The notes: generated by a model not told the origin, from the sequence alone. Counted from the first letter of the stretch, positions 1 to 13,329 are shown. The stretch is 64,000 nt of DNA from Rhytidiadelphus loreus (GCA_947034895.1 OX344765.1:37081001-37145000); one strand, 5' to 3'. Numbers and translations are program-made.

Positions 1-2318
1 ATATTTTTTGGACCTTTGTGGAATTAGTTACGGATTTTTGAAGTTGAAACGTAGTGGTCACTGAAAGCAACCACCTCTTGAAAGCAAAATTTACCTTTGT
101 GTTAGTGGTTGCTTTTAGAGCAGTAGTGCTTTTAGAGCACCCTACCTTAAGTCTACATTGGTTATTGGTATATCTACTACAAGGTTCTCCCTTACTTCAA
201 GGTTAGGGGTGGCATAAATTAACTAAAACTTGGCATGAATTGTGTATGCAATTTCCTCTTTGTTTTTTTCACCTGTACTATATTTAAAAAAAAATTAGAG
301 CAATGATGAACATTATTAACCCCTAAAAGTTCAAAGGGAGAGGCAAACATAGATTTTTAGTAGTTTTGGCAAAATAAATTATGATATGAGCAGAATTTGG
401 ACACCAGATTTTAAGTTTTTAAGTTTTTTTCCTTCTTCCTATCACTCTATGAAATCATTCTGAACCTTGGGCTATAATCATGAAGCATCGAGTAACCATG
501 CTGGTTGCGTTGTTGAAGAATAGTTTAAAAAAAAATTCAGCATACTTGGATGTACCATTTCCTTGTTTCTTGTAGCTCGTGTACTAAACTCTTTAAAACA
601 CTCATAATCCATATAGTGGATGGTGACTCTCTTAAGTGTTGGGCATTTAGAAGTACACAAAAAAAAAAACCCCACTGCAATTGTATCTTTTAAGTGATGA
701 TACATTCCAATCCAATGTTTCATAATGTAGTAATAGGCAGTGACTGCCTCTTTTGGGTGCATTGTGGGTGCATTGTGACAAACTATGTTACTATGCACCC
801 AAAAAAATTTAAATTAAAAAATTAATTAATTAATTAATAATCCCCCCCCCCCTCTCCCCCCGATTTTCAAAAATTAATTAAATTACTTAACTCCCTTTTC
901 TCCCTTATCTCAGCTACTTGTAATTTTCATAAACCAAACTCACTACAATCAATATGGAACATACTTCTCTGTATTTTTATTAGTATCCTATATATGCGTA
1001 TCCATAGACTTTGTCGTATTCTATACTTGTAGATTGAATTGTATTATGTATCTGTATCCATATCCCTTGTATCCGTATTCGTATAATGTATTGTATTTTC
1101 TATCCATATTTGAAATGCCTAGATTGTATTTGATGGAAATCAATGGCTTATGATCTTTCAAGAAATTGATGGTAGTGTGGGTGGTGGGTGGGGGTGGGGA
1201 TTTTTTTTAAAAACAAATCAACGGCTCTCGATTTTTTCCACAAAGGGGGGTTAGTACTGAATCACAAACCAAAAGTGACAGCCATTTTTGGGTGCATAGT
1301 TTCATAATAGATCTTTCTACAACATTAAATAAATATGAGAATCATTTTAGGAATAAAGTGAATGTAATTGACTTAGAAATTTGAATCCTAAAAATCGAAG
1401 AAAAATACTATGCATATTTTTGAAAAATTCATCTAATAGAAGGAGTACTTGATGGAAGTTATTATATTGCTAATAACTCTTCCACATCATTGAGGTTTGT
1501 AAATCCCAATAATTTAGTAGTTTTAGCAATAAATCAACATCCTTTTAAATTTATTTATTTTAGAAACTATTTGAAAATGAATGAATTATATTATTTTTGT
1601 CTTGATTGACCTCAATGTAAAAATTCTCATATTTTTCAACTGTCTTATGAAATTGAAATGCTTTTACTCAATAATTCTACTATTTTTTCCTCAAAAAATT
1701 TGAATGTTGCTTCATGTATAAAATTCAATCTTCTTTTTTGAATCTTATGCATCAAAAATTGACAAATTGAAACATCCAATGTACAAAGTACAAAACATTT
1801 CATTTTGAATCTCTAGGTAATGACTTTGGGTTAATAATTCAATTTAAAAACAGCATTAACTTTGAGTTAGTGATGGTTTTTAGTTATACTTGAAAAAAGG
1901 GTGACTTAAGTTTAAAATCAAAGATATTTGTAATAACTTGAAATTTTTTAAGATATCAAATTTCATTGAAATGAATTATTTTATCATTATGTGTGTTAAA
2001 ACAATGGATGCATGCTCCAATATAGGCAATTATATGTGAATGCTCTTAAGCTTGTATTCCATATAATTTCAATTTGTAAGTGTATCTGTAAGTTTCAAAA
2101 TCAAGAAGCTTATTGTATTTATAAACCTAAATTTTATATACACTTTTTGTAGCAAAGATCCAATAGGCATTTTAGAATTTTTTATTAGTTGTTGTCAAAT
2201 CAATTTGTTCGTGTGAAATGAAATATCAAATCAATGCAAGAAAATTACAATCATAATTGCAAGTCATCCAGAATCAAGATTGGTAACATGAGTTGAAGTA
2301 GCAACTGAGACCAAAGTT
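1..2318. other. AT-rich intergenic DNA, no gene seen
   Basis: No convincing coding frame was found. The stretch holds an (ATTA)n plus poly-C low-complexity tract at about 816-860. It also holds a 16-bp perfect inverted repeat described separately. Short open frames here have no recognisable domain and are rich in residues encoded by AT-rich codons, as expected by chance. Confidence 0.7.
790..1300. repeat. 511-bp segment bounded by 16-bp inverted repeats (possible MITE)
   Basis: The left end 790-805 reads ACTATGCACCCAAAAA and the right end 1285-1300 is its exact reverse complement. The interior is AT-rich with poly-C and poly-G tracts and no coding frame. A clean target-site duplication was not found, so family and exact limits are uncertain. 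Related TTTTGGGTGCA words also occur just outside the left end, at about 753. Confidence 0.45.
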
Positions 2319-3561
2319 TTATTTCATAGCCGCTTTCCATGCTTCAATATCTGGCATTGCTTTTTCAAGTATTTTTTTCCATGAAGGACGACTAGAAATG
2401 TCTTGCCACCATCCATTGACATATTTCCTTGTTTTCAACAATTCATGTTGACATGCAATGTTAAAATAGTAGTTGCAAACAGGTAAGTGAGAGATGTCAG
2501 CTAGACTAATGAAGTCGCCTGCTAAATACTTGTATTTAGACAATTGTGCATCATATACATCAAGGACCTTACTTATTTTTTCCATTAATACCTTTACCGC
2601 ACTTGGATCAGATGCTTTTCCATGGAATAGAGGGCCAAAAAGCACTTGGTTGACAAGATCCAACATTGGACCTATACATTCTTGACTCTCAATTTCCAAC
2701 CATTGTTCAACCATAGCCTTGTCTTTTAAAGTTGTACCATACAATTTAGTTCCTTTATCTTGATACTTTTCACAAATATATCTCATACAAGCACGTGACT
2801 CTGTAATTTACATGTTTTTTGGTGGTTATAGGGATAATTTAGTAATGGATTTTACATTCGTTAAATGTACATGCAATGATTTTAGTTTTTTAATTATATA
2901 AAAAATAGAGAATAGTAATTCTACCATATAATTTGAAATCTTCATCTTCAAGAACAGGTATTTGGCCAAATGGCTGCAAGATAGTCAGATGTTAATATAC
3001 ATCAAATTATTTTCAACCCTTAGTCACTAAAAGAAAACCTTGTTGCTCTCAACACAATCTATATGACATTTGTGTTTTCTGTAACATGAAAACATCAATT
3101 TAAACCCAAAATTTATATTAAATTTATGTGAGTATTGTATGTGAATTTCTATTTTTTTGTTTAAAATATTTAATTGCAATTTATTACATACATTATATAT
3201 CACTATTGCTATTGATAGAAGATGATGAATAAAGAAATTTTCATTTTCATTTGTAATTCTTATTAGAATAAGAAGCAAGTGAAAATTGGCATAGTGATCT
3301 CTTAACATTTGGTCATTAAAAAATACGTAGTTTCATTTATTTAATCAATGACTCAATTAAAACTCAATGATTTATTTTAATTAAAGAAAAATTATTGTTA
3401 ATTTATAATTTCCAATGTACCTGCATGGCAAGGAATTCAGGCTTTTTTTGCTCTCCTTTCATAATATCCACAGGAATCAATTCAAAATCAACTTCTTTTT
3501 CATACAAAGTTGCCAATACTCTACCCGTGGCATTTGAATACCACATGCCATAAATCTTCAT
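2319..3561 (-). CDS. GSTF: Phi-class glutathione S-transferase
   Basis: Conjugates glutathione to electrophiles or reduces peroxides in the cytosol; phi GSTs are plant-typical dimers. Spliced model: exons 3561-3421, 2973-2925 and 2800-2319, giving 223 residues, the usual phi length. Exon 2 is 49 nt, the characteristic size of phi-class exon 2. The N-terminal thioredoxin-fold domain has the catalytic serine at residue 9, in the YSNATGRVL segment. It continues with the glutathione-site motif FGQIPVLED and then the ESRA motif. The all-alpha C-terminal domain follows, with LADISHLP as the helix-capping region. The ATG at 3561 opens directly into the conserved MKIYG start. All introns are GT-AG and phases match. 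It lies alone between AT-rich blocks. Class assignment is firm; substrate is unknown. Confidence 0.93.
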
Positions 3562-6051
3562 ATTGATAATTATTTCAATAAATAAGACTACCCATTGAAT
3601 GTGACTTTTGATTACAAAATAAAATAAATATCTGAGAATTACAAATAAATGACAACAATTGTTGTCTTTTTCTTACAATATTGAGTGTCTGAAAACAAAA
3701 AGTTGAAGAAAAAAATAAGTTGTATAAAATCATATGTGTGATTTTTAATATAAGTGTGAAACTATTAATATTAGCATTTGTTAAATTTTGCATCACATTA
3801 TAACTTTTTCTTTTGTACTTTGATTCAAAATTTTAAAGACAATTTAAAGATGCTTATTTTAGATTTATGTGTCTTGTTTATATGAAGAAGTTAACTTAAG
3901 AAAATAAAGAAAATATTTGTATTTTCAACATTTGTGAACTATACAAAGTATGTGTCATACATATTCTATATATCATTCAATAATGCATAATGATAATAGA
4001 AAAGGAATTAAAATTGATTTGAGTTTCTTAAACTACATTATAAAGCCTCATTGAAACTTTACAAATGGTAAATTCAAATCCTTTGCATTTGTTTAGACAC
4101 TATTGTCAAATAAAATAGTGAAAGATTGCACTAAGAAGGTAGACTTTTTTCTTATGACCAATCTGTTTTTAAAATTATCTTTAAATATATAGAGAGACTT
4201 AAAACGATTCTTTGAAATATCAACATTATACATAAGAGTCATATGTTATTTTTATAAACATTCATTGTTTGCATCTAACATTATGTAATATCATATTAAT
4301 TTTTGATAATACCTATTGAAATTTGTTAGTTGTCAAAATCTTGAAGAATCTTGCATTTTAAAGAAAATTCTCCTTTTTTCAAATTTCATATGATACTACC
4401 ATTTATGCAAGTAAGTTTGACAAGAGAACAATACAAAATAAGTAACTTGGATTATATATATAATATTATTCCAAAAAATTTAGAAAGTTAAAATTAGAAA
4501 AGTACACGGAGTTTGACCATTTTGGTAGACAAATCATAAACTCATAAACTTTGAGCTATATAGGTTTGAATCCATTTTCTATCCATTTGAAAACATCCAC
4601 CTTCCTTTAGTTTCCGAGGCCAAAAGACTCCTTTAAATACTTAATTGGTGAAAAATTTAGACATACATTGTCTACACCAAAAATGAAAAAGATGATTTTT
4701 TAATTGTCCAACTTCATTTTTTGCACTTTAATTGAATATTTTTCACCAATAAGTTGAAGTTGCTATCTACTAACAATATGGGACTACAAAAATGCTATCA
4801 AACTTTAATTTGTTAAAAAATAATGGTTTATAAAAAGTTAACCTAGTAACAATGTAGAGGTCATTTTAGATCCAAGAAATGCCTTTGATTCCATGTGGAG
4901 GACATAAGAAGATAGATTTTCATCCAATTTTTTCCCCAAGGACCTTAGGGAGCATGCACATTGGTTGTTGAAAAGTTGTTGCTTCATTCAAATTAAAGCT
5001 TTTGTTGGCTCTATCCTTTGGATGGTGATTATGGCATTGACTCTCGTTTCTAAATTCTATCTACAACTACATTCACACTACACAATCCTATTAGGGTTTG
5101 GTTGGAGTGGGGATGTGGGGTCTAATTGGAGGCACCTTTTTAAAAAAAAAAAATTATTGTGGTATTAGCAATTGAAAATCATGAAATCTAAAATGGGACT
5201 ACAAAAATGGTTGGCTTGTAGAAAATGAAGTAGTTTAGGATTATATTTGAAAGCTTGACTGTACCAAATATGCCATAGTGTGTAATTCCTATATTCAAAA
5301 ACTTTCTTCATGGTTCCAAATCCAATTCAGCCCCAATCTCACTCTAGTCTCTTACAATTAATATTGTGAAAAGTGTGCGTCTAATTAAAATTCATTGAAG
5401 AAGCTTCAAGAAAAATTGTGTCATATCTCAATGAGAGCATCCTTAGTCCATTTTGACTTCCATGGTTGGCCACATTTGTAGTCTCAATGGTCAAATTTTG
5501 CATTGGTAACCATGATTAGCTAAGACCTCTACAATTTCTGACTTTTACCTTGCTTTTGAAGTGTTTGTCTAATGTCTAAATTTGAGTTTTCTTGTACCTA
5601 CTCAAAGTGCTTTTGGATGCGCTTCCAATGATATAAATTTCAAGCTCTAATTATATACCATTCAAAAATTAGAAATACATTTGGAGGGCCGATATATTGT
5701 CAAGACTAAGGATGCTCTAAAAGGGAGTGCTTCATATGAATGAATAATATACGTATATCGAAGGAGTTCCAAAAACTTGCGATAAATTTTCAAAAGTAAT
5801 CTTACTATCATTAGGTCGAGCATGTAGGGGAAGAAGGTTTAAAAATCATAATTATTTTATTTAGTCTGAGAGGGATGAATGTGGTTCATCCGAGGTTCAT
5901 CCGCGGAATGAAGAATGCCGGCACTCTTCGGAATGAGGTTCTTCCGAAGAGCACAAAGCGAGGAGTGTGCCTACCACTCATCGTCTCCACTGAAGCGAGT
6001 GCAGCAATTCAAACTCGGTGCCCGCGGGAGCGTCTCGGCAGATTGGATTCC
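3562..6051. other. AT-rich intergenic DNA and TatD leader
   Basis: No gene recognised. The last 200 bases (from about 5870) become abruptly GC-richer and are probably the 5' leader of the downstream nuclease gene. That leader contains a perfect 9-bp hairpin (arms 5924-5932 and 5943-5951). The rest is AT-rich without recognisable coding content. Confidence 0.6.
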
Positions 6052-9000
6052 ATGCCGCCACTCAAACTCATCGGTACGTCTGATTTGCGATCTTTCTTTC
6101 CTTAAAGAATCGCAGAATGGTGGTGGAGGTTTTCTTGTAGTAGGAAGTGTATCGGGAAATCGCTGAATTCGGCTATTGAGACTTTAGGTTTTGGAGGTTT
6201 AATTTTTCAATGCGTATTTCTGGATGCATTGCAATGTGTAGAATCAATGGCATTGCGAATCTTTACTTTTTTGTTTTTGCTATTTCCTGAGCGAGTGGTT
6301 TGATGTCGCCTTGCAGATATTGGAGCCAATCTTACAGGTGCTCTTCGATTTTCTCTCATCCACTTGATTTTGTGCTTCATGTCCAAATTGTGCCTCATGT
6401 TTCTTTAAGCAGCTTTGAGAAGTTCATATGAGGACTGTCTTTTTGTCCAATTTCATCTCATTTTTGACCAAAACATTATATGTTTCTCGCTGATGTTGTG
6501 ATATAAAATTTGGCTCATTCTGAGGTATATTTGCCACAATATGACCACTCGATTTAGTCATTCTCAAACCGTGAATCCTTGGTCCTTCGGGACTTAACTG
6601 ATATCTTATTTAAGAAAATTCACTTAAGAGTTGAGGGCTTTGGGTTTTAAGACTTGATTTCGCATACGATTACCAGGGCTTGTCACTGACAATAATGGCG
6701 AGATTTTTTTTCTGAATCTCCGTTTCTTGCTACGTGTGATGTATTATGTATCAGATGGCATGTTTTCCGGGAGCTACCATGGCAAGCAGTGCCATCCACC
6801 AGATCTTGTTCACGTCTTGCAACGAGCTTGGGATGCTGGACTGACTCGGATTATTGTGAGACCGATTATGTGATAACCCCCTTCACATTTCTGCCGAGCT
6901 CTTTATTTTAGGTTAAAGAAGATGAAGCTAATGTCGATGTGTTTGTATGTTTGTATGTATGTATTAGAGAGGACACAATCTTGATGAATGCAGTTTACCT
7001 AATAGGTGACAGGAGGATCTCTGAAGGAGTCGATGGAAGCTTTGTCCTTGGCTGACACAGACGGTATACCCTCTACCAAGCTTCTATCACGATATGTGTC
7101 GCCAAAGAAGCAACGTTTTTGAGCACTGAGTGCATCCTGTAGTGTCATATGAAACTAATTAGTATTTATCGCAGGTTGAATGTTTGTCCATGTTTATCAG
7201 GGTGTTGATTAAATGTGAACTGAATAGTGTATATCTCGTATGTTTGTAACTCAGCTATCTACATGAGGTCTGCCAAAGAGTCATTAACAATTCCTTATGA
7301 AACATCGGTGATTCTTTTCTTTCTCTTAGGTTGTAGTTCATCATTATGTATTCTCTTCTTTTGCTATAATAACTTGGGAAGAAATGCAGGTCGTCTATTC
7401 TGTACTGTTGGAGTGCACCCGACTAGATGCTCGGTACGATCCCTCGCTACAGTTCATACTTATTTGTTGACTTGTAAGTGCGTGCATGAGTATCTTGAGT
7501 TTATCTCTTAACCGTATGATTGCGTTCTGATGTTCATCAGTTTCTTGACCTTTAAACAGTGTGTCATAAATTTTGTAGAAGAGGTAATCTGATACCATCA
7601 TAGCTCGAAGATGTCGCAGGAATTTGAAAAGAGTGGGGACTCAGAGAAGCATCTGCAGGATCTTCTGCAAGTCACCAAAGATGGCATTGCCAGAGGGAAG
7701 GTGCTGAAGTGGCTAACTTAATTCCCCGTGCGCTTCTAGCTGTTTCTTCTAATGAGCGACTAGGTTTAACTGAAAGTAATAATTTTGACCTTGCTGTTGA
7801 GCCTTTCAAAAAAGTCTTTTTAGTTTGACCGTAGTGTATTAATTCTGGCTTTGAGAACCCGGATGCTCTGTTTTGGCCACACCTACAGAGCATTGTGGTC
7901 AACGCTGAGAAATTGACCGAAGGTAGAGCTAGCACTTATGATAAATTTCGGAGTTTATCTGATCCCGAGAAGGCCAACTTCCATTTGGTGAATGCAATTA
8001 TGTTGATCACAGGTTGTAGCAGTTGGTGAGTGTGGCTTAGATTACGACCGCCTCCAATTTTGTCCTGCTGAGACTCAGCGCCGGTACGTTAGCCTTGTAC
8101 TATTGGATTCATTATGTTTACTTGCTCGCTATGACTTCGAGATATTACTAACAATAGTGTCGAAGGTTTTGAGAAGTCGTTTACTATCAGCAGGAGACTA
8201 CCGTTGTGTGCTTTCATGCTAAGATCGTCATTATGCAGTTACTTCGAAAGACAATTCGAGATTGCTGAAGCAACAAAATTACCTCTCTTCCTTCATATGA
8301 GGGCTGCTGCTTCCGACTTTCTAGACATCGTCAAACGCAACCAACACAGGTCAGCTGTTCGCAGTTTGATGTGTATGTGGTCATATGCTCTTCTTTCTAT
8401 GGCAAGAACCTTTAGTAGCACCGAGAAACAAAGTTAACCAATTTCTCTGATTGTTCAGATTTACCGCAGGTGTAGTGCATTCTTTTACAGGAAGTGCGGA
8501 AGAAAGAGATCAATTACTGGCTATTCCTAACCTTTATATAGGTAATTTCCTCAATTCAGCGTCAGATGTACTTTGTGGACTGGAATCCGTTTCATGAGGT
8601 GTTTCGCCGAGTTTGAATTCAAAATGATGTCCTCGATTACCTTGTAATTCTGATTATTTATGACGTGTCTCTTTGAACCGCACTGATAGGTATCAATGGT
8701 TGCTCATTGAAGACGGCGGAAAACTTAGCGGTGATGGCTGGGATTCCGGTGGAGAGGATGATGATTGAAACCGATTCTCCCTATTGTGACATTAAGAACA
8801 CTCATGCTGGAATCAAGCACGTCAAAACCACTTGGCCCTCGAAGAAAAAAGAGAAACATGACATCCAGTCACTTGTAAAAGGTCGAAATGAGCCCTGCCA
8901 AATCAGGTGCTTTCCCAATCCCTGTTCGTAACACATCATTAATATTAAGTTAATACATAATTTGTGTGATTTTCCTTGCAAGATGAACCTCGAGAAAATT

Positions 9001-9613
9001 CCGTGTGCCTCCAGGTATTGTATTCTTCGGTCCAATGTCTGTTTAACGGTTTCATTTCATGCGTTTCACGCATGAACCACCCCTGAAGACGGGTCGCCAC
9101 AATATACATCGGCCACCGTTCAATTCTTACATGGATGGAGTGCGTATAGTGTGGACATTCATTTGTCCATTAAGCGCTACTAATCTGCGCTCTGTGAAAC
9201 TATTTTAGTGAACAGTAAGTTGAACATTCTGCAGGCAAGTACTGGAAGTGATAGCAGCATATCGACAAGAGCAAGACGTTGGTGGCTTTGCAAGAACTGT
9301 CTATCAAAACACGTGCAGGTGACAGTTTTGTTATCTGGTCCTACGACTTTGTGCAACCTCATTTTTTCTTTCTACTAACTCTAAGACCGCTTTTAAGCAT
9401 CAGCATACTGAGGTCAATTTTGGGCTAAGAACCCTGCTATTTTAGAATTGAACATTAAAGTGGCTTCTCCTACGAATGCGATTATCGTCTATTTCTCTTT
9501 GGTGCGCGAGGGATGGAACTTCTAACCAATTGTTCTGCTTATTTGCCTGCAGAATTTTTTTCCCTCATGATATTGACACAATGGCAGATGCTGTTCTTTC
9601 TGGAAATAATTGA
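6052..9613 (+). CDS. TatD: TatD-family metal-dependent deoxyribonuclease
   Basis: Predicted Mg-dependent 3'-5' exonuclease or DNA-repair nuclease of the TatD amidohydrolase superfamily (TIM barrel). Twelve exons: 6052-6073, 6317-6337, 6755-6855, 7006-7063, 7390-7433, 7620-7700, 8013-8083, 8239-8349, 8459-8541, 8690-8906, 9235-9318, 9553-9613. They total 954 nt or 317 residues, close to the plant homologue. Visible motifs in order: IDIGANLT near the start, TVGVHPTRC, the metal-binding [23 protein letters not shown] and the acidic ETDSPYCDI. The end matches the family tail, with an [12 protein letters not shown] segment. Exons are tiny, but all junctions keep phase. The ATG at 6052 gives the family-typical start; the same frame is open upstream to 5875, so a 59-residue Arg-rich extension is possible. 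Convergent with the next gene. Confidence 0.93.
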
Positions 9614-10506
9614 ACGGTGCGATTCTATCAGTTTTAGCACAAAGATTCCAGAATTAACCATATACTTCTTGAAGATGTACAATGTCTGCAATAGAAAATT
9701 CTGGCGCGAAATGAGTCTCTTGTTTACGTGGGACATCTTATAAGTCCTTCAGTGTTCGAGCTTACGTTGCCACATTCAACAGTTATTGGGAAGTTCCACA
9801 TGATTTTTTTCAGCAGAATCCTCGCATGCGCTGATATACCAAGTATGTGCATGTCCATAGCCTTTTAATTGTATAGAAAATGAGGGAAACTCGTACCATG
9901 ATAAAGGAGTCGGGGCATTAAGTAAATGCCGATGGACTTGTATGAGTTTCTCTTTGTGCAGGGTTGCAAATTCGAGCGCTATGCAGTAGCTCATGGTTTC
10001 AGTTATCAATTGATCGTTGAGAGGAACGTACGTGTGCGCGACCATGAGTGAAAGAAAAAGAGCAGTGTGCGCAATTTTAGGTTTATGTCGAAATTCGTGT
10101 CTCTGCCACAGCAAAAGCAGTTTTACAAAGACGGTTGAATATTCTAGATCCGAGTGTTTCGGCTTCGTTTTTGCTAGCTAGTTTTGCGTTTCTCTTTCCT
10201 TTTCAACACCCTTGTTCTTGAGTGATAATTGGAAAACGTTGGTAAAATGTTCGAATTTTCGCTGAGGTCGAAAGGGAGAACTTACTCGAATGTCATTGTT
10301 CATAACTACGATTCTTAAGCATCACGCGGAAAATTGTGGATTCAAATTTGGATTTATTGGAACAATCTGTGATGAATGTACAATTGAAGTATGAAGGATT
10401 GTCAGAGGTGGATGACAAGTTTTCCAACGGCTACGAGAAGTCGCATCCGGCACCGGCTCTATCAACGTAATACTGCGCTGGGACGAGACTGAAAGCATGC
10501 ATGAAT
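9614..10506. other. Intergenic region between convergent genes
   Basis: About 0.9 kb separating two stop codons on opposite strands. It presumably holds both 3' UTRs and poly(A) sites. No coding frame with recognisable content and no repeats were seen. Confidence 0.7.
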
Positions 10507-13110
10507 TTACTTGGAGTAGCTGTCGACCAGGTCAGCAATCTTGGAGATGAGCTCAGCAGCGGAATGGGCCTTGGTGACATTCAATGGGCTTGCCCAATTC
10601 TGGTACATGCGCAGAGTTCGGGTGAAGTCTGTGAAGAAGCCATCCACACCAATCACGTCGGTCCAGTATGCGTACTCTTCGTATGGATCCAAGTGATAGT
10701 TGAACTTCAAATACGAGTTTTCGTTGCGGTAAGTGTAGGGGTGAACCTGCATCAATTTCATCACCACGTTCCTGCCTCAGCCAGATGCCGAACAGAATGT
10801 ATATATATCCTCACAACGAAATGAAAGCTGATTAATTCCAGAAAAGAGGCCAGATTACGAGCAAGGAATGAAGCAATACAAGCAAGCGTGGTAATAACCT
10901 GCAGCCCGTGGGCATGGGCTCTGGCAACAAGATCGGTAGGGGCTTGGATGAAGTTCTGGGCGTCCGGCACAGCGATGGTGTCTTTCCAGGGGCCGATGCC
11001 TACCACTCCCAAGGTCTTGAGGTACTTGAAATAGCTGTCGGATGTGATCTCTGCAAATGACTGTAGCATGGAATTAGTACGCGTTACTGCAGCTAGCATG
11101 CAGGGGTAGAGTGCTGCTCAGGTGACACTCAGTGTCTGTTCTATGGACAGTGTACCAGAGGAGTACATTTCGGGGGTTGGGTTGGGGTTGGGGTCCCCTG
11201 AGCTAGCGCTCGTCCCCAGAGACTCAGGTGTTCATACAGTCCGTTGACAGAAGAATTAATTAATAGATTTGTTTGTTCTTTGCACATATAAGATGGAATG
11301 TTTCTAGCTGATGAGGGGAAATGACTCACCTGGTTAGTGTCTTGAGTGGGGATCGTGAATTCGTCAATGAGGAAGATGAGGGGAGAATCTGTGAGCTTTG
11401 ATGCTTTCACTAGTGCTGTTGGTGCAAAGGATTGGATCAGCACTGGTTGCTTCATCCATTGCTTGGACAAGTACTTGCCGTAGTATCCATGCTTCAGCAG
11501 AGTCTCCGTGAACTCATTCTCGACGGTCTTGCCACCTGGCCACTTGACCTGCCGAACGAATCAAACCAGACATACTTGGGTGAGCTGACAGTTTGAGAGC
11601 TAACTTAAGGACACTCAGGCTGATTAGAGAATTCTTCAATCAATTTGTGAAGGGAGAATACTTAATTCAAATGAGACGTCGTCTAACGTACGTGCTCGTT
11701 TATTAACACAGGGTTCTTGATTTCGGGGTAAATTCCAACAATGCGGTCAGCGGTCAGAGCAATTTGAATATACTCGTCGAAGGTGAGAATTCCGAATTTC
11801 CCTGCAGATATTGACGAAAGAAGCTCCGAAATCATGAAAAGTTCCGAAGAAACGTTGAATGCTGGCAGATCAAACAAATGCCCATTCAAAGCAAGAAATC
11901 CGGTATGACACATGCTGCACAGATGTTACTGCGTCGAGAGAAGGAGAAAGAAATTGGAGAGGTATGGACATGCCATTGTAAGAGGGGTCTCGGTCGGGAA
12001 AGCGTTGGTTGACTCTCAGGGTTTGAATCTCCTCCAAGGTAAAGTCCACTGCCACAAAGAAAATTGCAAGTAGAAATAATAATTCAGCGTACGCTATTGT
12101 CAGGCAAACTCCAAAATACAGATCAATTATTGATGAGACCATACTAGACCATGAGAGGGCACATCAAGGACAGAGAGAGCGCAAGGGATAAGAAAGAGAC
12201 CTGTGAAGAAACCAGTGGTGTTCACACCTTGCACTAGATAAGTGCGATTGCGATCAGCAAACTGCGAGAAATTGGCAACGTCGGTGGTGGCGTCTAGGGT
12301 TACATCATGGAAGCAGATCAACTTGCCATCCTTGGTCGCCAAAATATCGGTCTCGATGAAATCGGCCCCAACTTCAATTGCCCTCTGCAACCGCTCACCA
12401 TCACCGCCAATCAGATATGAAAAAAATCACAGGAAGGGGAAATGAAACTCGCCAGACAATTGCATTACATGTTCGGAAATTACGGAGGTTGCTTCTGAGC
12501 TTGTGATTAACATGAGAATTCGAATTATGAAAGCTAGGAGTACTGAACAGGTTGCCAGGACAAGGGATACTTTACTTGGTACGCAGCAAACGTTTCCTCG
12601 GGATACTCGCCATTAGCACCACGGTGCGCAATATTGAAAGGGCGCTGGGTCTGAATGGTCTTCTTGTAAGTCTGCATTTGCGAAGCACTGGGCAAGGGTG
12701 GACTCCGCCCATCTGCCAGGGGCGATGCCACCAGCAGCACAACAATAGAGCACAGTAAAAGTACTCCTGTACCTGAATAGTCAATACCATAATTCCGCAA
12801 GGCAATTAATTATACAATTCCCGTATTACTACTGCTGTACCCAAACAGCATGTAGAATCTTAGAATGATATTACTGTCCTACGAAGGCCGTGGAAATGCT
12901 CATCCGCATCCATGCGACCAATATCGCAAGAACCGTCATCTGGACGTGCGCGCGAACATGCAGACACATAGTGAAGGTTCAAGGAAACAAAGCTATCCAT
13001 GGCCAGACCAAAGCAATTTCGGGGAGATAGACTAATGAATTCAAAACAGAAAAGTCAATTTCAGGAAAAGAAATCAAAGAGAAATGAAACAATTTCTTAC
13101 GAGGAGCCAT
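10507..13110 (-). CDS. GDPD: Secreted glycerophosphodiester phosphodiesterase (GDPD5/6-like)
   Basis: Hydrolyses glycerophosphodiesters to glycerol-3-phosphate and an alcohol, a phosphate-scavenging step in plants. Eight exons: 13110-13101, 12772-12576, 12384-12201, 12048-11974, 11801-11692, 11548-11330, 11060-10899, 10746-10507. They total 1197 nt or 398 residues. Exon 1 is only 10 nt (ATG plus two and a third codons) and splices onto a hydrophobic stretch (TGVLLLCSIVVLLVASPLA) that forms an N-terminal signal peptide. The catalytic core has AHRGANGEYPEET and ETDILATKDGKLICFHD, carrying the histidines and acidic residues of the GDPD fold. PEIKNP and DGFFTDF come later. Intron 4 appears to use a GC donor at 11973-11972. 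An upstream PHR1-type motif fits phosphate-starvation control. Family assignment is firm. Confidence 0.93.
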
Positions 13111-13321
13111 GATGGATGTACGTGAAGATTCGAATGCCCAGCTGCTGTGTGTACGTGAAGGTTGAGGCTATGGTCACTCCCTCATCACTTAGCGATCCTG
13201 ACCTTGATTTATAGTCTTGTAGTAACAGAGCGTGAGAGCCTGAGAAAATGCCTACACTCTAAATTTGACCAACCGACGCCGTTTGTAAAGCAGATATAAG
13301 CCGGAAAATCAGGTGACACTG

Positions 13322-13329
13322 GCATATTC
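13322..13329 (-). promoter_or_regulatory. P1BS-type motif (GNATATNC) upstream of GDPD
   Basis: The sequence GCATATTC fits the palindromic PHR1-binding consensus. It lies about 210 bp upstream of the GDPD start codon. PHR1 control of GDPD genes under phosphate starvation is established in angiosperms. One hit in about 500 bp has roughly a one-in-eight chance of being random, so function is an inference. Confidence 0.35.
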
